Shown here: piece by piece, positions 21,906-34,900 of the stretch
How positions within the stretch are numbered: the first letter of the stretch is position 1
Layout of the letters: each line of letters starts with the position of its first letter
Source: Membranipora membranacea
Lineage: Eukaryota > Bryozoa > Gymnolaemata > Cheilostomatida > Membraniporidae
DNA length: 64,000 nt
Assembly (NCBI GenBank): GCA_914767715.1
Contig: OU612067.1
Location: 22,294,162 to 22,358,161 of the forward strand
Direction of reading: 5' to 3'
The notes under the pieces: generated by a model
Told to the model about the DNA's origin: nothing
The model's input: the letters and a program-made list of their open reading frames with translations, nothing else
Databases searched by the model: none
Translations under genes and position numbers: made by a program

Positions 21906-23365
21906 TGGAAGTTCGCCCGCAGAGCCCTTCTGATTGCTGGGTCTACCAACTTGTCATGTATGATCTTCACTAAGAATAATAAAAACTAATGCACAAATTA
22001 CAAGATGACAATCTGTTATGAAATAAACTTTACCTGAATTTCAATCCTGAAAGTCAGTTGGCTATAACTCCTTGGTTATATTGAATGACTGTTAACCAGA
22101 AAATGGATCATCCTTACGGCTACGGCTTGCAGGCGCTGTCGCGCAAATATTGCCACACCTTACTAAAAGTGTAAGCAAACCTGTTTATAATGCAAGCATC
22201 CAGTCGTCACAGGCAACTAGAGGCACTTGATTTTTTATTGGCTTTACTATCAGCTTTAGTATAGGCTTTTGTAAAAACTTTTATATGGGCTTTTGTTAAG
22301 GCTTTTGTGTAGGCTTTGTTTTCGCTTTAGTTTGGCTTATGTATGCCTGCAGCCTACAATCTATTCAATAATGAATAAACTGCATAGCTGCGAAGATGAA
22401 ATAGTATGTGTTTGTGGAAGACAAACACATAATGCCCCCCCCCCATCCATTCATCATTTTCATTCATTAAATCATATAGATCAAACTCAAGACTCTGAGC
22501 TAAGACAGCTAGAAGGTGAAAAGTTTTGTGCGAACATATTATTGCGCTGGTACAGCACTAGATTTGGATGAAAAAGGGGGAAAATTTATACATTTATACA
22601 AAGAAGTGCTAAGAATTTTTCAGTGTTGTTTTTCATGAAGTTTTTAAATTAAATGTTGGCTTCTCCATCACAACAAAACAAAAACCTTTGTTTGCATGAG
22701 TCATCAATATACCTAATATAAGCTTACTTACATATAACATCTGCGATGAGCTTCGCCGTTTGTCTGCAGCCTCACCAACAGTTTGTACATGGTTATCAAT
22801 GGCTCGATGTAAAATTGTAGGACAACGAATCGTATACTGAGATCAAGTGATCTCGCTAACTTTCAATACAATGACAACGATCTAATGAGTGAAGCCCATA
22901 GTTTATCCCTAACTCTATGGTGAAGCCACAGGTTGAACACTATTTGCTGTCAGTGTATTTGGGAGAAGCTTACTTCTTGTGCTCGTTACTGAATTTTACA
23001 ACATTATTGCAAATTACTTCTCAGTAAAATCACTGACAGAAAAACCAAACTACCAGGTAACTGTTATCCTTTGATAAAACTGTGAAATCAGTCATCGGCA
23101 TGTAAATCAAAACAAATTTACACTGCGTTTGTAACTGCCTCCTTACTGATGTAAGCGAGGGATGCAGAATTAACGTTCGAACCTCGATGCTTTGAGCTGA
23201 AAATGGTGTGCTCAAAATTCACACCAACAGGAAACAGACAAGTAAAAAGTTATTGACTGTAATAATATTATTCTTTGATATTATATATTTAAGTATTTAC
23301 AATTATTTCTACCATTATGTATATGTCAGGCAACTCATGTAATCAGTCAGTCAAAATTGCAGGTC

Positions 23366-26300
23366 TCACGTTCCCTGTTTGGCTGCTTTTCTAGCTAGAT
23401 ACCTCTCTCTAGCACTCATCACAGACTCTGTGTCATTTCTTTTGCCAAAGCGATCCTTCTTTTCAGTAGATTCATTAATGTACATTTTATCTTCTGCAGT
23501 CGAATCGGCTGTGTCAGTAGGAGGCGCTTCAGAACTTTTAGGTATAGGTGACCGCGATTGTCGACGCCTACCATCTACAATATGAAATACAAGCTTATGT
23601 ATTTCCTAGTTATACAAACTTGGGGCTTTCGCTTCTGATATAAAGTCATCGGCTACAAGAAATTCAATTCCGTGCCGCCTCGACAAAAGAGACTTACATG
23701 GGGTATCAGCGCGATTGTTCTCGATGAGTTTCGGCCATTTGATTGCTACAGATTGGTATTCATGATTTTAAATAAATGCAAGATTTAGCACTAAGGTAAA
23801 ATCCTGAATGCGTTAAATGAAAAGAAGTATTGGCATTGCATAGCATATTATATGATATTATTATTTTATCACATATCAAGTGAAAGGTAACCATTAATAG
23901 TAGGATAATGTTAGACCTAGCTTAAACTACGTAATTTATGCGCTTTCGCCCACACAACTTCCCTGTATAGAACAATGGATGTAGAATTAAGGCGCCAAGT
24001 TGATAAGCCACGCATTCCATAGTTGGGTGTGGACTATGCTGTGTCTACCCCCGAGTGCTAAAGGGAGTTTTAACAATCCCAAAACAACATATCACAGACA
24101 CTGCCGCTGGGGGGGGGGCTGCCGGGCGATGGAGGGGGGCAAGAGTTTGGGGGGATCATACTACATCTAAACTAACCTTTGTGTTTCTTCTCGTCTCTAT
24201 CCGTGTCCTGATGACTGTCCTTTTCTTTATCGTCACTCTCAGTTCTGTAAACGAATAAGGTTAAAGGTTAGGTTTGTCAACAAACAAGGGACAGGATATC
24301 ACTGGAGCTGTCAGTACACTAATATTATATCTTTATACACCATAAGTAAAAAGTCATACAGCTGTTTCTTTGCAAATGGAACAAAAGTTGCAACCAGAAT
24401 TATTTGTCGCACTTGAAGGGACATAAAGCCAAGAAACACAACAGCAAACATGGTTTAATCACACCCTGGTTTTTCGAATGGGTTGGTTAAAATTCTCGGA
24501 GGTATGTTTTGGGTCTTTAGAAAAGGAGAGAAAGTACCAGGCAAGGTGGGCGTTTTGCTGTGATACTCTGTTTTCCTGCACAATTATTGTGGGCAAGTCG
24601 AGAGAAGGGGAGAAGGGAGGGGGTGTGTATCATATAAGTACAGTCATCCATCTGGTTAAGTTTCTTTATCTGGTCTTGTCCAATCATCAGGTTGAGTATT
24701 TAAGTCAGGAAAAGTCTCTAAGCTAGCGTCTGCAATCACACGGCTCCATCATCTTAAACTCAACAATGCTCTACTTAATTTTGCATCCACACTTAAAGTC
24801 TTGACCATCAATGCACTCCATATTGATGTATATAAATAGGCCTACCTGTGTCTATCTGATCTATGTTTGTCATGAGATTTTTGTCGATGTGATTGTCTGT
24901 CTTTATCTTCCCTTCTCTCTCCATCCCTGTGAGATCTTGAGCTATTTTTTACCCTGTCACGACTATGTGACCTAGAGCGAGATCTTGGTCGACTTATTTT
25001 GTCTTGGGCGGACTATCGTATTCTGAATTCCGACGCCTGTACTGCCTACAAAGATATATAATTGCAGGCTAAGTAGACTAATAATATTACAGTCATACAA
25101 GTATTTGATGATTATAGTGATCCATGAGTGAGTGAAGTCTGTCTGACAAACTTTATTGGTGGAGGGGGGAGGGGGGAGGGAACTTCTCACAACAACAACA
25201 ACATAAAGTGAGAGCTACACATTGACATTCATCAGATTTACTCTGATCCCAATTCTTTTTGACATTTGGTCTTTGAGTAGTCTGAGCCCCCCCAGACTTT
25301 GCCCTCCGCCCGACGGCCCCCTGACGACGGGAAAGTCTGAAAACAATGCAGGATCTTTCTGGAGTTGTCTGCTCTTAGATAATCTAAGTTAGAACAGGGA
25401 TCTATTGAATTCTATTCATGCCACCTATTATATTGCTCCAGGTATGAGAGTTTTCCAGTCAGACTTTGGGAAAAGAGGCCTCATGTTTGGGCAATACCCA
25501 TGAGCAGAGATATTCACTGCTAAGTAGTGAAAAAAAATCTCACCCGGAAATCATTTTATTTTGAATAAGGGCAGTCATTCATGACATTGACAAAAGGTCA
25601 TACAATGTTATATTATTCGACCCTTAGGCTATTGAAGTAACACTAATGAAGAAGTAATGAGAGAAAAACTCGAAGCAAATCCTTCAAAGAGAATAGTCTA
25701 GTCTTTGGGTAGTCTTCAACCTTACCTTTTTGTATCTTTTTTAGGACTGTCAGCCTCTTTTTCTTGTTTGAACTTTATCTCCATCTGGTTTTTGTTTTCT
25801 GTAGCCGATTTTGCATCAGGCTCTGAACCCAAAGTCTGTTTATAGAGATTACGATAAAATCCAGACATATCCGACTGCTTCGTGACGTCTAAAGCATCTA
25901 CAACAAAGTGATGATATATTAAAATAAATCTTGCTGCTAAATGGCAACTTAAATTGGGTAAGTAATTGCAGTATGTAATTTCATTTATTTTTGTTTATTA
26001 TGTTTTGAGGCAGATGAGAAATCTGGAGGAGATTAAGAGCCAAACATCTAACACTAGGGTCTGTAATAATGGGCGAACACCCAGCTTTATTTATGTAAAA
26101 TGACATAATTTTTCTCAACATACCCACAGGGGTATGTACAGTTTTCAAAATGTAAAGATTTTTACTTGACCTGGGCACAGCCCATCTCTACTCTTAACTC
26201 AAGTCGTTGTTAGTTTAGTATGTTTTTGACAAGTCTAAGTGCTCAGACTGCTGTGATTGAGATTTGATTGATTATTGAATGCCACAAACTTTGAACTTGC

Positions 26301-29300
26301 TGCCAACTGAAACTTAGAACTTAAGGCTACATAAAGAACAGCGAGGCCTTACCTTCCAATGCCTCCTTTCGTTTCTCCTCCTCTTCTAAAGCTTGCAATT
26401 CAGCCATCTTCTTTTTATACGCTGATGTCACAAATTTCTCTTTGTCTTCAAATTCATCACCCTCCACTTCACGTTCCTGTGAGAGAAAATATTGAAATAA
26501 ATATATATAGTGTTGGACTGTTAAGGTTCTTATTTTATCAGCCTGATGTTGATAATGGCGTCATGTCATGGGCAGCTTCATCATAACAATTTGACAGAAA
26601 GCTACCTCCTCAGTAGACTATATTCCAATGAGTAAATTTCCCTGAAAATATCATCGTAATCTTGACTGGGCATGTAATTCACTGATAAACTAGGCTATCT
26701 TTACCACATAGGAGATGTAGTAACGCTGAGTATCTTTCATGGGTGACTTTGATTTGCACATGTGCAAGAACAATGAGTATCGCTGGGGTTCTGATAGCAA
26801 TATTGGTCAGGAAGAATGAGACACCCCCATGTATGCATTGGTAATCAAAATTAGCAAATAGTGACAGCAGACGACGCCATTTCTACATGTATGGGAAAGA
26901 GCAGCCACCAGAGAGGGTGGCTAATCGAATGGCTTTGGAATTACGAGACTCAATTTTGCAGTGATCAGCTCATGCCTCAGAGCTGCGCATGCGCAGAATG
27001 TGAAAAAAAGTAGCGGGCATTTTTTGTTAGCAGCTTTTCAGCTGAATACACTTGGTTGTGTCATTGAGCTACACAATTTTTTACATACAACATATGTGGT
27101 AGGGTGCTCGATGGCACTGAGTAGTACTCAAAATTTAATTATAACCACAACATCAAGCTCAGCGCTGTTAGTGGCATAACATCACGACAAGAGTTCAAAA
27201 ACCCTAAACTAGGACATCCGTCTGTAGAACACAGGTTGTGAATCTACAAGAATAATCTGATTTTCTGAATAGGGAGACCCGTAATGCTCAGTAACTTGAA
27301 AAAAAGCAGACAGCTATGGACATTGACCTTCATATAAACAGGAGTTATCAAGTATGAGATAATCTTGAACACCTTCTGTACTTGCTGATAAGTAGGGCTT
27401 CCACTGTTATAGTGCTGGTATAGCGTTAATATTATCAAAAATAGAGAGTGGTTTGAAACAGACTTACAGATAAGGATACCTACAGCATAGACCTTAATTA
27501 TATTATATAATCATCCAGTCATTATGTGCCAGCCTCATACCTTTTGTACTTTCTTCTCTGATCTTCTTTCATGCTCCTTCTGTCTCTTTTCAGCTGCCTT
27601 CATCAGCCCTCCAATGTATCTAGACTGTCAATATAAGCATAAGTCATATTCAATTATTGCTGCACGCCTTAATTGTGCTGCGTTGACTTTTCTCGGAAAT
27701 CATAGCAATGTGACTCTTCGTGTACGATCAATGGAATCTTACTTGATTCCAAGAGCTGACATATTGCTAGAGTGTATGGATCAATTTGGGAAATTGCTTT
27801 TTCTATATGCATCACTGCAAGGTGCTTGGAGTTTCCTGGTCACTATATACGAAAAATCACCTGCTCTTTAGGAGTTATTCTCTCTTTGACATGAAAGTTC
27901 AGAGAGTTGACAACTCCATAGAGCAATTAAAATATAGAGCAGTTGTGTCCAAACTTCAGCCCCTTGTATGAAGTGTTAAGTCAGGTTGTGATTTTTATTC
28001 AAAATCTTGGGTTCATCATGATATCTGATTAAGTAAAAAGAGTGATTAGTTTATTTTGATATTTCTTTGGTTCAACTCCCTCATTTGTTCAACTATACTT
28101 GTCATTATCTCTTGGTAGAAGATGTCGGGCTAAAAGCAGAGGGTTACATCATTCAAATGTTTAGGCATCGTTGAGTAGCGTGATGTGCCTACACTGTCTA
28201 CATGGCACATACATACTGTGATTTCTTGAATGTTGCCCGGAACCTAGAGTCTGGCCTCATTGTATTTCAGGACAAGAAGACAGTTTCATTTCCTATGATT
28301 TTTTTTCAACAGGTTTCGGATACCTACCTTCTTTTCCACGGAATCTTTAGAATGGTTGAGTTTTTGTTTGTATTGTTCCTTTTCTGCGTTCTTCATGTCA
28401 TCGTACAATTCATCGTAACAATAGACATTTGGGTCATCAGCCAGCGCTTTATCAATCTCCATTTGTGTCTAAATGAAGAGAAATTATGTCATTATCTAAT
28501 GCTGTCATTAAAAATAAGTTGTCTTATGATTGCAATGTCACCGAACTTCGTTAAGCTTATATGCTGATCTTATTATCACAGCAAACATTGAAGCAAGGGG
28601 TCGTTTAGTATGACTCATTAATGTGATTGTGTAAGAATCTGGTTACTCAGTCTAATTTAGGGTACTGCCCTAGACTCATTAACAGCCTTTGACCCAGTAA
28701 ATCAACCAGTTGATTCACCATGTTGGGGTCCAATAAAATTTACCAGAGATGGTATCTGAGAGTTTGCTGCAGACATGAACAAGACGTGCCTCAAGTCTCT
28801 CACCAAATTCGCACACTGATTGGCTAAATGAATGACTAAAAAAGCAAGAGATTTGAGCCAAGTGAATGTGAGTAGTTTGTCAGAAAAGGCCTCTTGCTCA
28901 TTCTCATTCAAAAACTTGCTGGTCATTATATTTGATTGTGAAGATATTTTCTTACTGTAGGGAAACTGATGATCATCTTTATTTTACCTGTCTTTTGGTT
29001 TGATTTTTCTGTGAGGTGAGATTAATTTCTTTGTTGACAGCCGCCATCCCATCCTACATAAGACAAGATAACTGGTTGTGGTAATATACAAATACGACAA
29101 AGCTGAGGGGCGAGTGGGGGTGGAGTCTAAGTGATTCTTAAAACAGATAGAAGATAGATTAGGCCTATCTCTCCACATGACCTACATTTTAAATTGGAAA
29201 CTGAGATCAGAACATCAAAATTGCAAATAGGTTTTTACAATTTTTTAAGAGGCATGTGTTGTATCAGTTTCAATACTTCAAAATCCTGCAGCACATTTAG

Positions 29301-29502
29301 ACATAAAAATAATCATTATCAAGTCTAGGGTCGTCTGTCGCCTTTACTCTGTACAGTCTTATATTAAAAATAATGGGGGGGGGGGCAAGTCGAGTAGGAT
29401 GAGATGAGCTTTACCTCTTCACTATCACTGTCGAATATACTGGCTTTCTTGAGGGGAACTGCTGCATCTTTGCTCTTCTTAGGAAGCCTAATAAGACCAT
29501 AT
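23366..29502 (-). CDS. NSRP1: nuclear speckle splicing regulatory protein 1 orthologue
   Basis: Nine exons: 29502-29415 (YGLIRLPKKSKDA), 29053-28988, 28468-28328 (EIDKALADDPNVYCYDELYD), 27624-27541 (YIGGLMKAAEKRQKE), 26476-26353 (EDKEKFVTSAYKKKM), 25897-25726 (DALDVTKQSDMSGFYRNLY), 25036-24846 (RS-rich, SRPRSRSRSHSRD), 24244-24177 and 23574-23366, ending MSARERYLARKAAKQGT. All phases agree. The order and C-terminal signature match animal NSRP1 (CCDC55), a coiled-coil and RS-domain protein of nuclear speckles that affects alternative splice-site choice. The N-terminal ATG exon is not fixed; a site at 29628-29650 has a good donor (CAA|GTAAGT) but an in-frame TAG after its ATG. In the RS exon the frame needs one more A in the run at 24997-25000, probably an assembly error. 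The gene is head-to-head with the copine. Confidence 0.95.
24106..24165 (+). repeat. G-rich dispersed motif (one of five)
   Basis: The motif is roughly GCCGTCGGGCG, then AGGGCAAAGTCTGGGGGG, then CTCAGACTA. Copies lie at 24106-24165, 25282-25325 (inverted), 35882-35940, 40303-40362 and 41316-41365. The 35.9 and 40.3 kb copies are products of the copine duplication; the others are independent. Confidence 0.65.
26630..27010 (+). repeat. dispersed repeat, copy A (in an NSRP1 intron)
   Basis: It shares several blocks, in the same order but inverted, with 60335-60690: ACTGATAAACTAGGCTAT, GCACATGTGCAAGAACAATGAG, and TGCGCATGCGCAGAATG at the end. No coding frame or clear terminal repeat was seen. 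Confidence 0.75.
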
Positions 29503-31945
29503 CTACAAAGAGGGATAGAATAAATATAATAGAATAACAGAATGAATAATATACAAATGCTGCATCCCTAAAGCAATGAAGAGGGAGTTCATTGCCTCAA
29601 TCAAGTCAATAAATTTACTATCACAAACTTACTTGCCTCCCAATTGATCCTAGGAGCCAGTTCGAGGCATATGGGAACACAGAACAAAACAGCTAATGTG
29701 TTTTTAGCTCCCTGTTTATGTAGCACTATCATAATATAATGAAAAATATTATTTGTTATTAGAATATATATTTATTATACTCACTGTTACTCTTTGATGA
29801 TATGATCAGCAATCAGCATACATAGGTTGCTTTTAAAGAGCTATATTATATAAACCATTGTATAATGAATAAAAAAAGCATATCAGCTAATATCTCCACT
29901 CTGAAGAGAGAGCTCATTGATCATTTGAATGAAAAAAGTGTTGAGGAGCTTGCAAATCATGAAACAAATTAGGAAATTTACTTTTTTGAGGGGGCTGCCA
30001 TCTTTTTGCATTGATTGATAACCAAAGTTCTACTTCAAGACTTATCTTTAGTTGCATCATTTACTTAAAAATAGATCAGTAATAGAAAAAGCAATAGTTG
30101 AAAAGAAAATACACTGACATCTAACAATTATGAACGTGAATTCTGCACATTTATGATCATTAGATGATTGGTTATCATTGCTCTGAATACAACCAAGGAG
30201 CACAGCATAAACATTACCAGGTAATGACTAACTAATACTCGTAAAACTACACTATAAACACTGACATCAATTCTTAGGACATGTCACAAGTGTTTTCAAA
30301 CTCCTTGCTTGAAACAACCCAGGTGTCAAGAGATTAGTTATCTTCAATTATATATTATCAAAACTAGAGATCAGTTGTGTTATTCATGTACTGTAGGAAG
30401 GTAAGGCCTGCCTACCACCCCAACATAATAATACATACACAGACAGAGTCACAGTGAGAGTTGATTACATAATATTAATTAATAAACAAGTACAGACTGT
30501 CTGTGAGTATGACATGAAATTATGTAACTTAGTGTTGATATTGAACTAAGCAATTGGGTGTCTTACTCATTTAAACTGTGTACAGCAGTACAGCACAGAA
30601 AATATATTTACAGTAAAGTGAGTGTGTTGCTGAATTTGATCAGTGAGAATGATTTGGAGAATAGATAAATATTTAGGTAGATTTATGAATTTGAAAAGTA
30701 AAACTTGTCTTTCTGTACAATAAATAAACAGAAGTCTCCTAGTGAGTGTCTAGCTGCCGGCCTACTACTCTCTCTACTTTTGACATTCTGGCCTGGGTTT
30801 GTCCTGGCAACGGTCAATGATTGACTGTCACATATATTTTTCCTTACTAGGGATCCTTATCAGAGGTTGGGTACTTGAAACAAGGGGGTCCTTAGGACAT
30901 ACATGCCTTTACTCTGCCAGAACATTGGTATCAACCTTAAGTGGTTGATACTGGACATTGGCAAAGTTACGGCATGCAAGTCACAGGGGCCCATGCTTGA
31001 ACCATACTTTCATTTCACCTGTTTTACCTATGTAAAGTGTGCTTGTTTACATCTGGTTACTCGTTCTTGTTGGCCGAAGTGTTGACTCTGATCCACAAGT
31101 TTGATGCTATATTGCCACAATCTGGCTGTGCAACAAAATTGTGGGTCTGGTGGGGTTCAGCTTTGATGTTTCTTAAATAAAGTTTAAGTTAGTAATTTGT
31201 TGTAGGCCTGACAGTGTGACTTTAAATAATCATTAAAATCACCCTCTTCATTCATGACCCTAACCAACGCCTATCAAACCTCGTGCCATCTAGACAGAGT
31301 CAACATCGACACTCTGCTAGGATGACTGACACTTAAATAAAGGGACACAGAAAATAAAGCATGAGTAGGCTAACACAGTTTTTACAGAAATGGTATTCGA
31401 GTTTTTTGAACTCCCTTCTTTTATCAAAGACATTTCAAATACATATCGATTTAAGTTTTTGCTTTATATCTAACACTCGCTCTTATCATGATAGCCATGT
31501 CAACATGTACCATATGGAGCGGTAAAAACAGAGTAGATATTTATCTATTGACGTCAAAAATTGCGGCCACATAACTTTCAGTGCACAAGGTATATCGGTA
31601 CTGCCTCTTCTCCTCATGGAGACGAAGCAGTGGATGGGCTCTCAGTCCACACCACTTTAGTGTAGACTATTTATGAATGATTAGCAGGCGTGAAAATTGA
31701 TTGTCACTTCAGTTTGCTTAATGCGGAAGCTATACTTTATGGCAGGTTTTCAGGTGTTAAATACATTCTGCTCACATATATCTATATCATGCTGACTGAT
31801 TTACATTACTACAACTTTGCAATCACAAGGGGCCATGTCTAATATTTATAAAGTATTCTAATTTTGATCATGAGTCTGTCAATGCAGTATTTTTATCATC
31901 TTACAGATAGTCAATATTACCAAGGAGTAAGAAACTATAACTCCA
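29503..31945. other. divergent interval between NSRP1 and copine
   Basis: This should hold both promoters and the missing NSRP1 start exon. No TATA-type box could be assigned with confidence. A hairpin repeat at 30858-31000 is the only distinct structure. Nearby stretches such as 29741-29790 are strongly AT-rich. Confidence 0.4.
30858..31000. repeat. hairpin miniature element related to 61413-61513
   Basis: CATGCCTTTACTCTGCCA on the left is mirrored by TTGGCAAAGTTACGGCATG on the right, with TATCAACC and GGTTGATA at the tip. The outer arms end in GGGTCC and GGGGCCC. A similar hairpin lies at 61413-61513. Confidence 0.6.
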
Positions 31946-34900
31946 ATGGCAGTTCCCAATTTTCAGTTGGGACAAAACGCTGTCCCGTCGTCTAAAGTGG
32001 AGATTAGTGTGGCTTGTAGGTGAGTTCTAGCAAGGAGTGTTACTCTTCGGTTCTAGTGTGTTGATCTTATGATTGTGACCAAACATTCTTTGTACAGATA
32101 ATCCGACAGACATAATGCAAAAACACCATCATAAATATAACCAATGAGCCGGTTGTTTCCTATTGCATGCTCAAAAATTATAATACTGTCATGACTTCAA
32201 CATGGTTATGGTGCATTTGTAGTGTGCAGCATTCTTTGTCAATGTGGAGATAGTTGTTTGAAGTTGTAACTAGACAATGTGTTGGCTCAGACCCAACACA
32301 TTGGCCAGTCATGCTTGTTAGTTTCTATATGAACAATTAACTACACACCAATAACATTTATAACCTTTTATAATGCTTGATATGCTATGCATCTTTGTAG
32401 GAAGCTCCTAGATCGAGATGTCACTTCAAAGTCAGACCCAATGTGTGTCCTATATATGTCCGAGTTTGGCAGTACCAAGTTCAATGAGGTAATTTGGCAT
32501 CCCTTTATTATTTTAATTTTAATATGAGTTAACTAAACACTCTTAATTAGAGGATAGAGATAATTAATATCTGGTTCGGTTTTCTGTTCTTTTAGTTTGT
32601 ACTGTACTTCTAATATGCGGTTGTTATACTTATGCGTCTCTCTTACGTTTCACATGTAGGACTGCTACCTATCTGACGCACTCTCCTTGGAAGTTGGCTC
32701 CCCATGCCGCTGTTCATTAAACTGCTTTTTAAATATTGAGATATATATATTTGCATGATATTATATATAATACTACGATATATGGTAATAAGGTTCAATA
32801 AATATATATTTATTCAATATTTATGATCATAATATAAAAATGTATTAAGTATGGTGTTCTGTAGCTTGACTTGACAAGCTTTGATCGGAGCTGGGTGGAG
32901 GGAACCACCTCCCCCCATATTGATATATTCAGTCCTATTTTGTAGGTCGCCAGAACAGAATGCATCAAGGACACTCTTAACCCCGACTTTGTCAAAAAGT
33001 TTATAGTTGAATATCGATTTGAAGAGCAGCAGAAACTGAAATTTGTCGTGTAAGTGCAAGATTCTTGTATTATTTGTGTCAGTCTGGGATAACGTGTGTG
33101 TAAGAAAGTTCTGAGGCCAGCGGCCAGGAATTTGTCACCAGAGATTAACCGTTGAAGATTGTTTCACCTGTCCATGCTTTTGCAGTTAGGGCCGAGGAGA
33201 TAATGGCATGTAATGAGAACTTGTTTCTGAAGCTGAGAGGCACTAAACTGGACAAGAAGGATACGTTCGGGAAGGCTGATCCATTTCTAGTCTTTCACAA
33301 ATCCAACGAAGATCAGAGGTAATCCAGCCCGGACTTTACAATCAAAGTAGATGAGAAAAGGAGATATTGTGTGTTAATGATTGCCCTAAAAACTTTTGTG
33401 AATTTGGGAATTATCTCCTGCCAGTTTTAATTTTTACCCGTATTTACCTCAACTTTTAGGTCTGAGACTATCCAAAAATCGAAAGTTCATTTATGCAAGT
33501 TTTGAATAGCTATGGAGTCAAATTGTAGGTTGATCCATATTTGTAAATTTCCGCCTTTTTCAAATACATCTCTTGAAAAAAGAGTACGCACTTCATGGCG
33601 GGCAAGTGGAGATTACCAATACCATAACAGGCGATGACTGAAGTGTTGTTGCAAGACTTGGTAGCCCATTTGTAACTATGAGAAGGACACACCTTAGTTG
33701 TAGGAATGCAAAAACATGCACACCACCGTCACATACTTGGATATTGAGGGTCTCCTTACAACAACAAATTGCACCAGAGTATACAATAAACTTACTCAGC
33801 AAATCTACCTTGAAATAAAACAAGAATGCGTTTTGACAGAAGTGAAATATTTGTGCTATTTTAAACACAAGGAAATAGTAAGCCCTTGTGCTTGAAGTTG
33901 CACAAATGTTGCAACATGTTTATCTCAATATAACCTATGTTGTATTGTTTGTATCACTAATCATGTTGTGGGTGTAAACTTAGCCAACTTCCTTCTTATG
34001 AATCAGATATGCAGTAAACATTCAGTGTATAAACATAAACGAACATGATCATGACCCGGAAAATTGGATAATTGGTCAGGTTGAATTTGGGCATTAGGTT
34101 ATCACCAAGTTTGATTGAGATTGATTTATAAATATATATATGGCAAAGGAAAAACATGTGCTTTTGCTTTTAAATCTAAGATCTTTAAACTTAGATCGAA
34201 AGGAAAATACCCCCCCCCCCCCAAAAAAACCAAAAACTAAGTTATATTTGCTTAAAATATCATTTGAGTTTCAGTGTTGCACCAAATAGACTTGAGCGTT
34301 CATAAAGCAAAGTCAAACTGACTACGCTGTAGGTGAAGCATATATTCCTAGGTAACTCAGTAGAGCGTCCATTTCTCAAGATCGTTTTGGCCAACAAAGT
34401 ATATTTATGTACATATCATACTGCTATTATATAACTTGCATATCTGTGTGTAAAACTTTGATAAAATGACTGATTGATTGATCGATATTGATTGATTGAT
34501 TAACTATCACAAAGATTAAATGTTGCAAGTAAAGGATGCATATACTTTGTCATAAAAGGAGCCTGCTACTGGAGTATTGAACTTGCATTTTAAAAAGTAT
34601 CTCATTGACCATATTGCACATTTACCTCATGATCCATATTTGCCTGAGGAAACAGTCTACTCAAGAAATCTACTCGTGCACTTCCCGTTTGTTTGCTAAC
34701 TTACCTATATATTGATGTATTTTTTTTGTAGTTTCACAGCTGTACATAAGACAGAAGTGATTAAGAACACACTGGACCCCACATGGAGGGAGATGATGGT
34801 CAGTGTAGGCACTTTCTGTAATGGAGATAAAGCTAGGACACTCAAAGTAGAATGTTATGACTGGGATAGTGACGGAAGGTGTGTTAATTTGTCTGTGATT

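Noticed and set aside
27524-27971. Plus-strand frames of 115 and 61 codons
   Set aside because: The first overlaps an NSRP1 exon in antisense; the rest is intron, with no motif.
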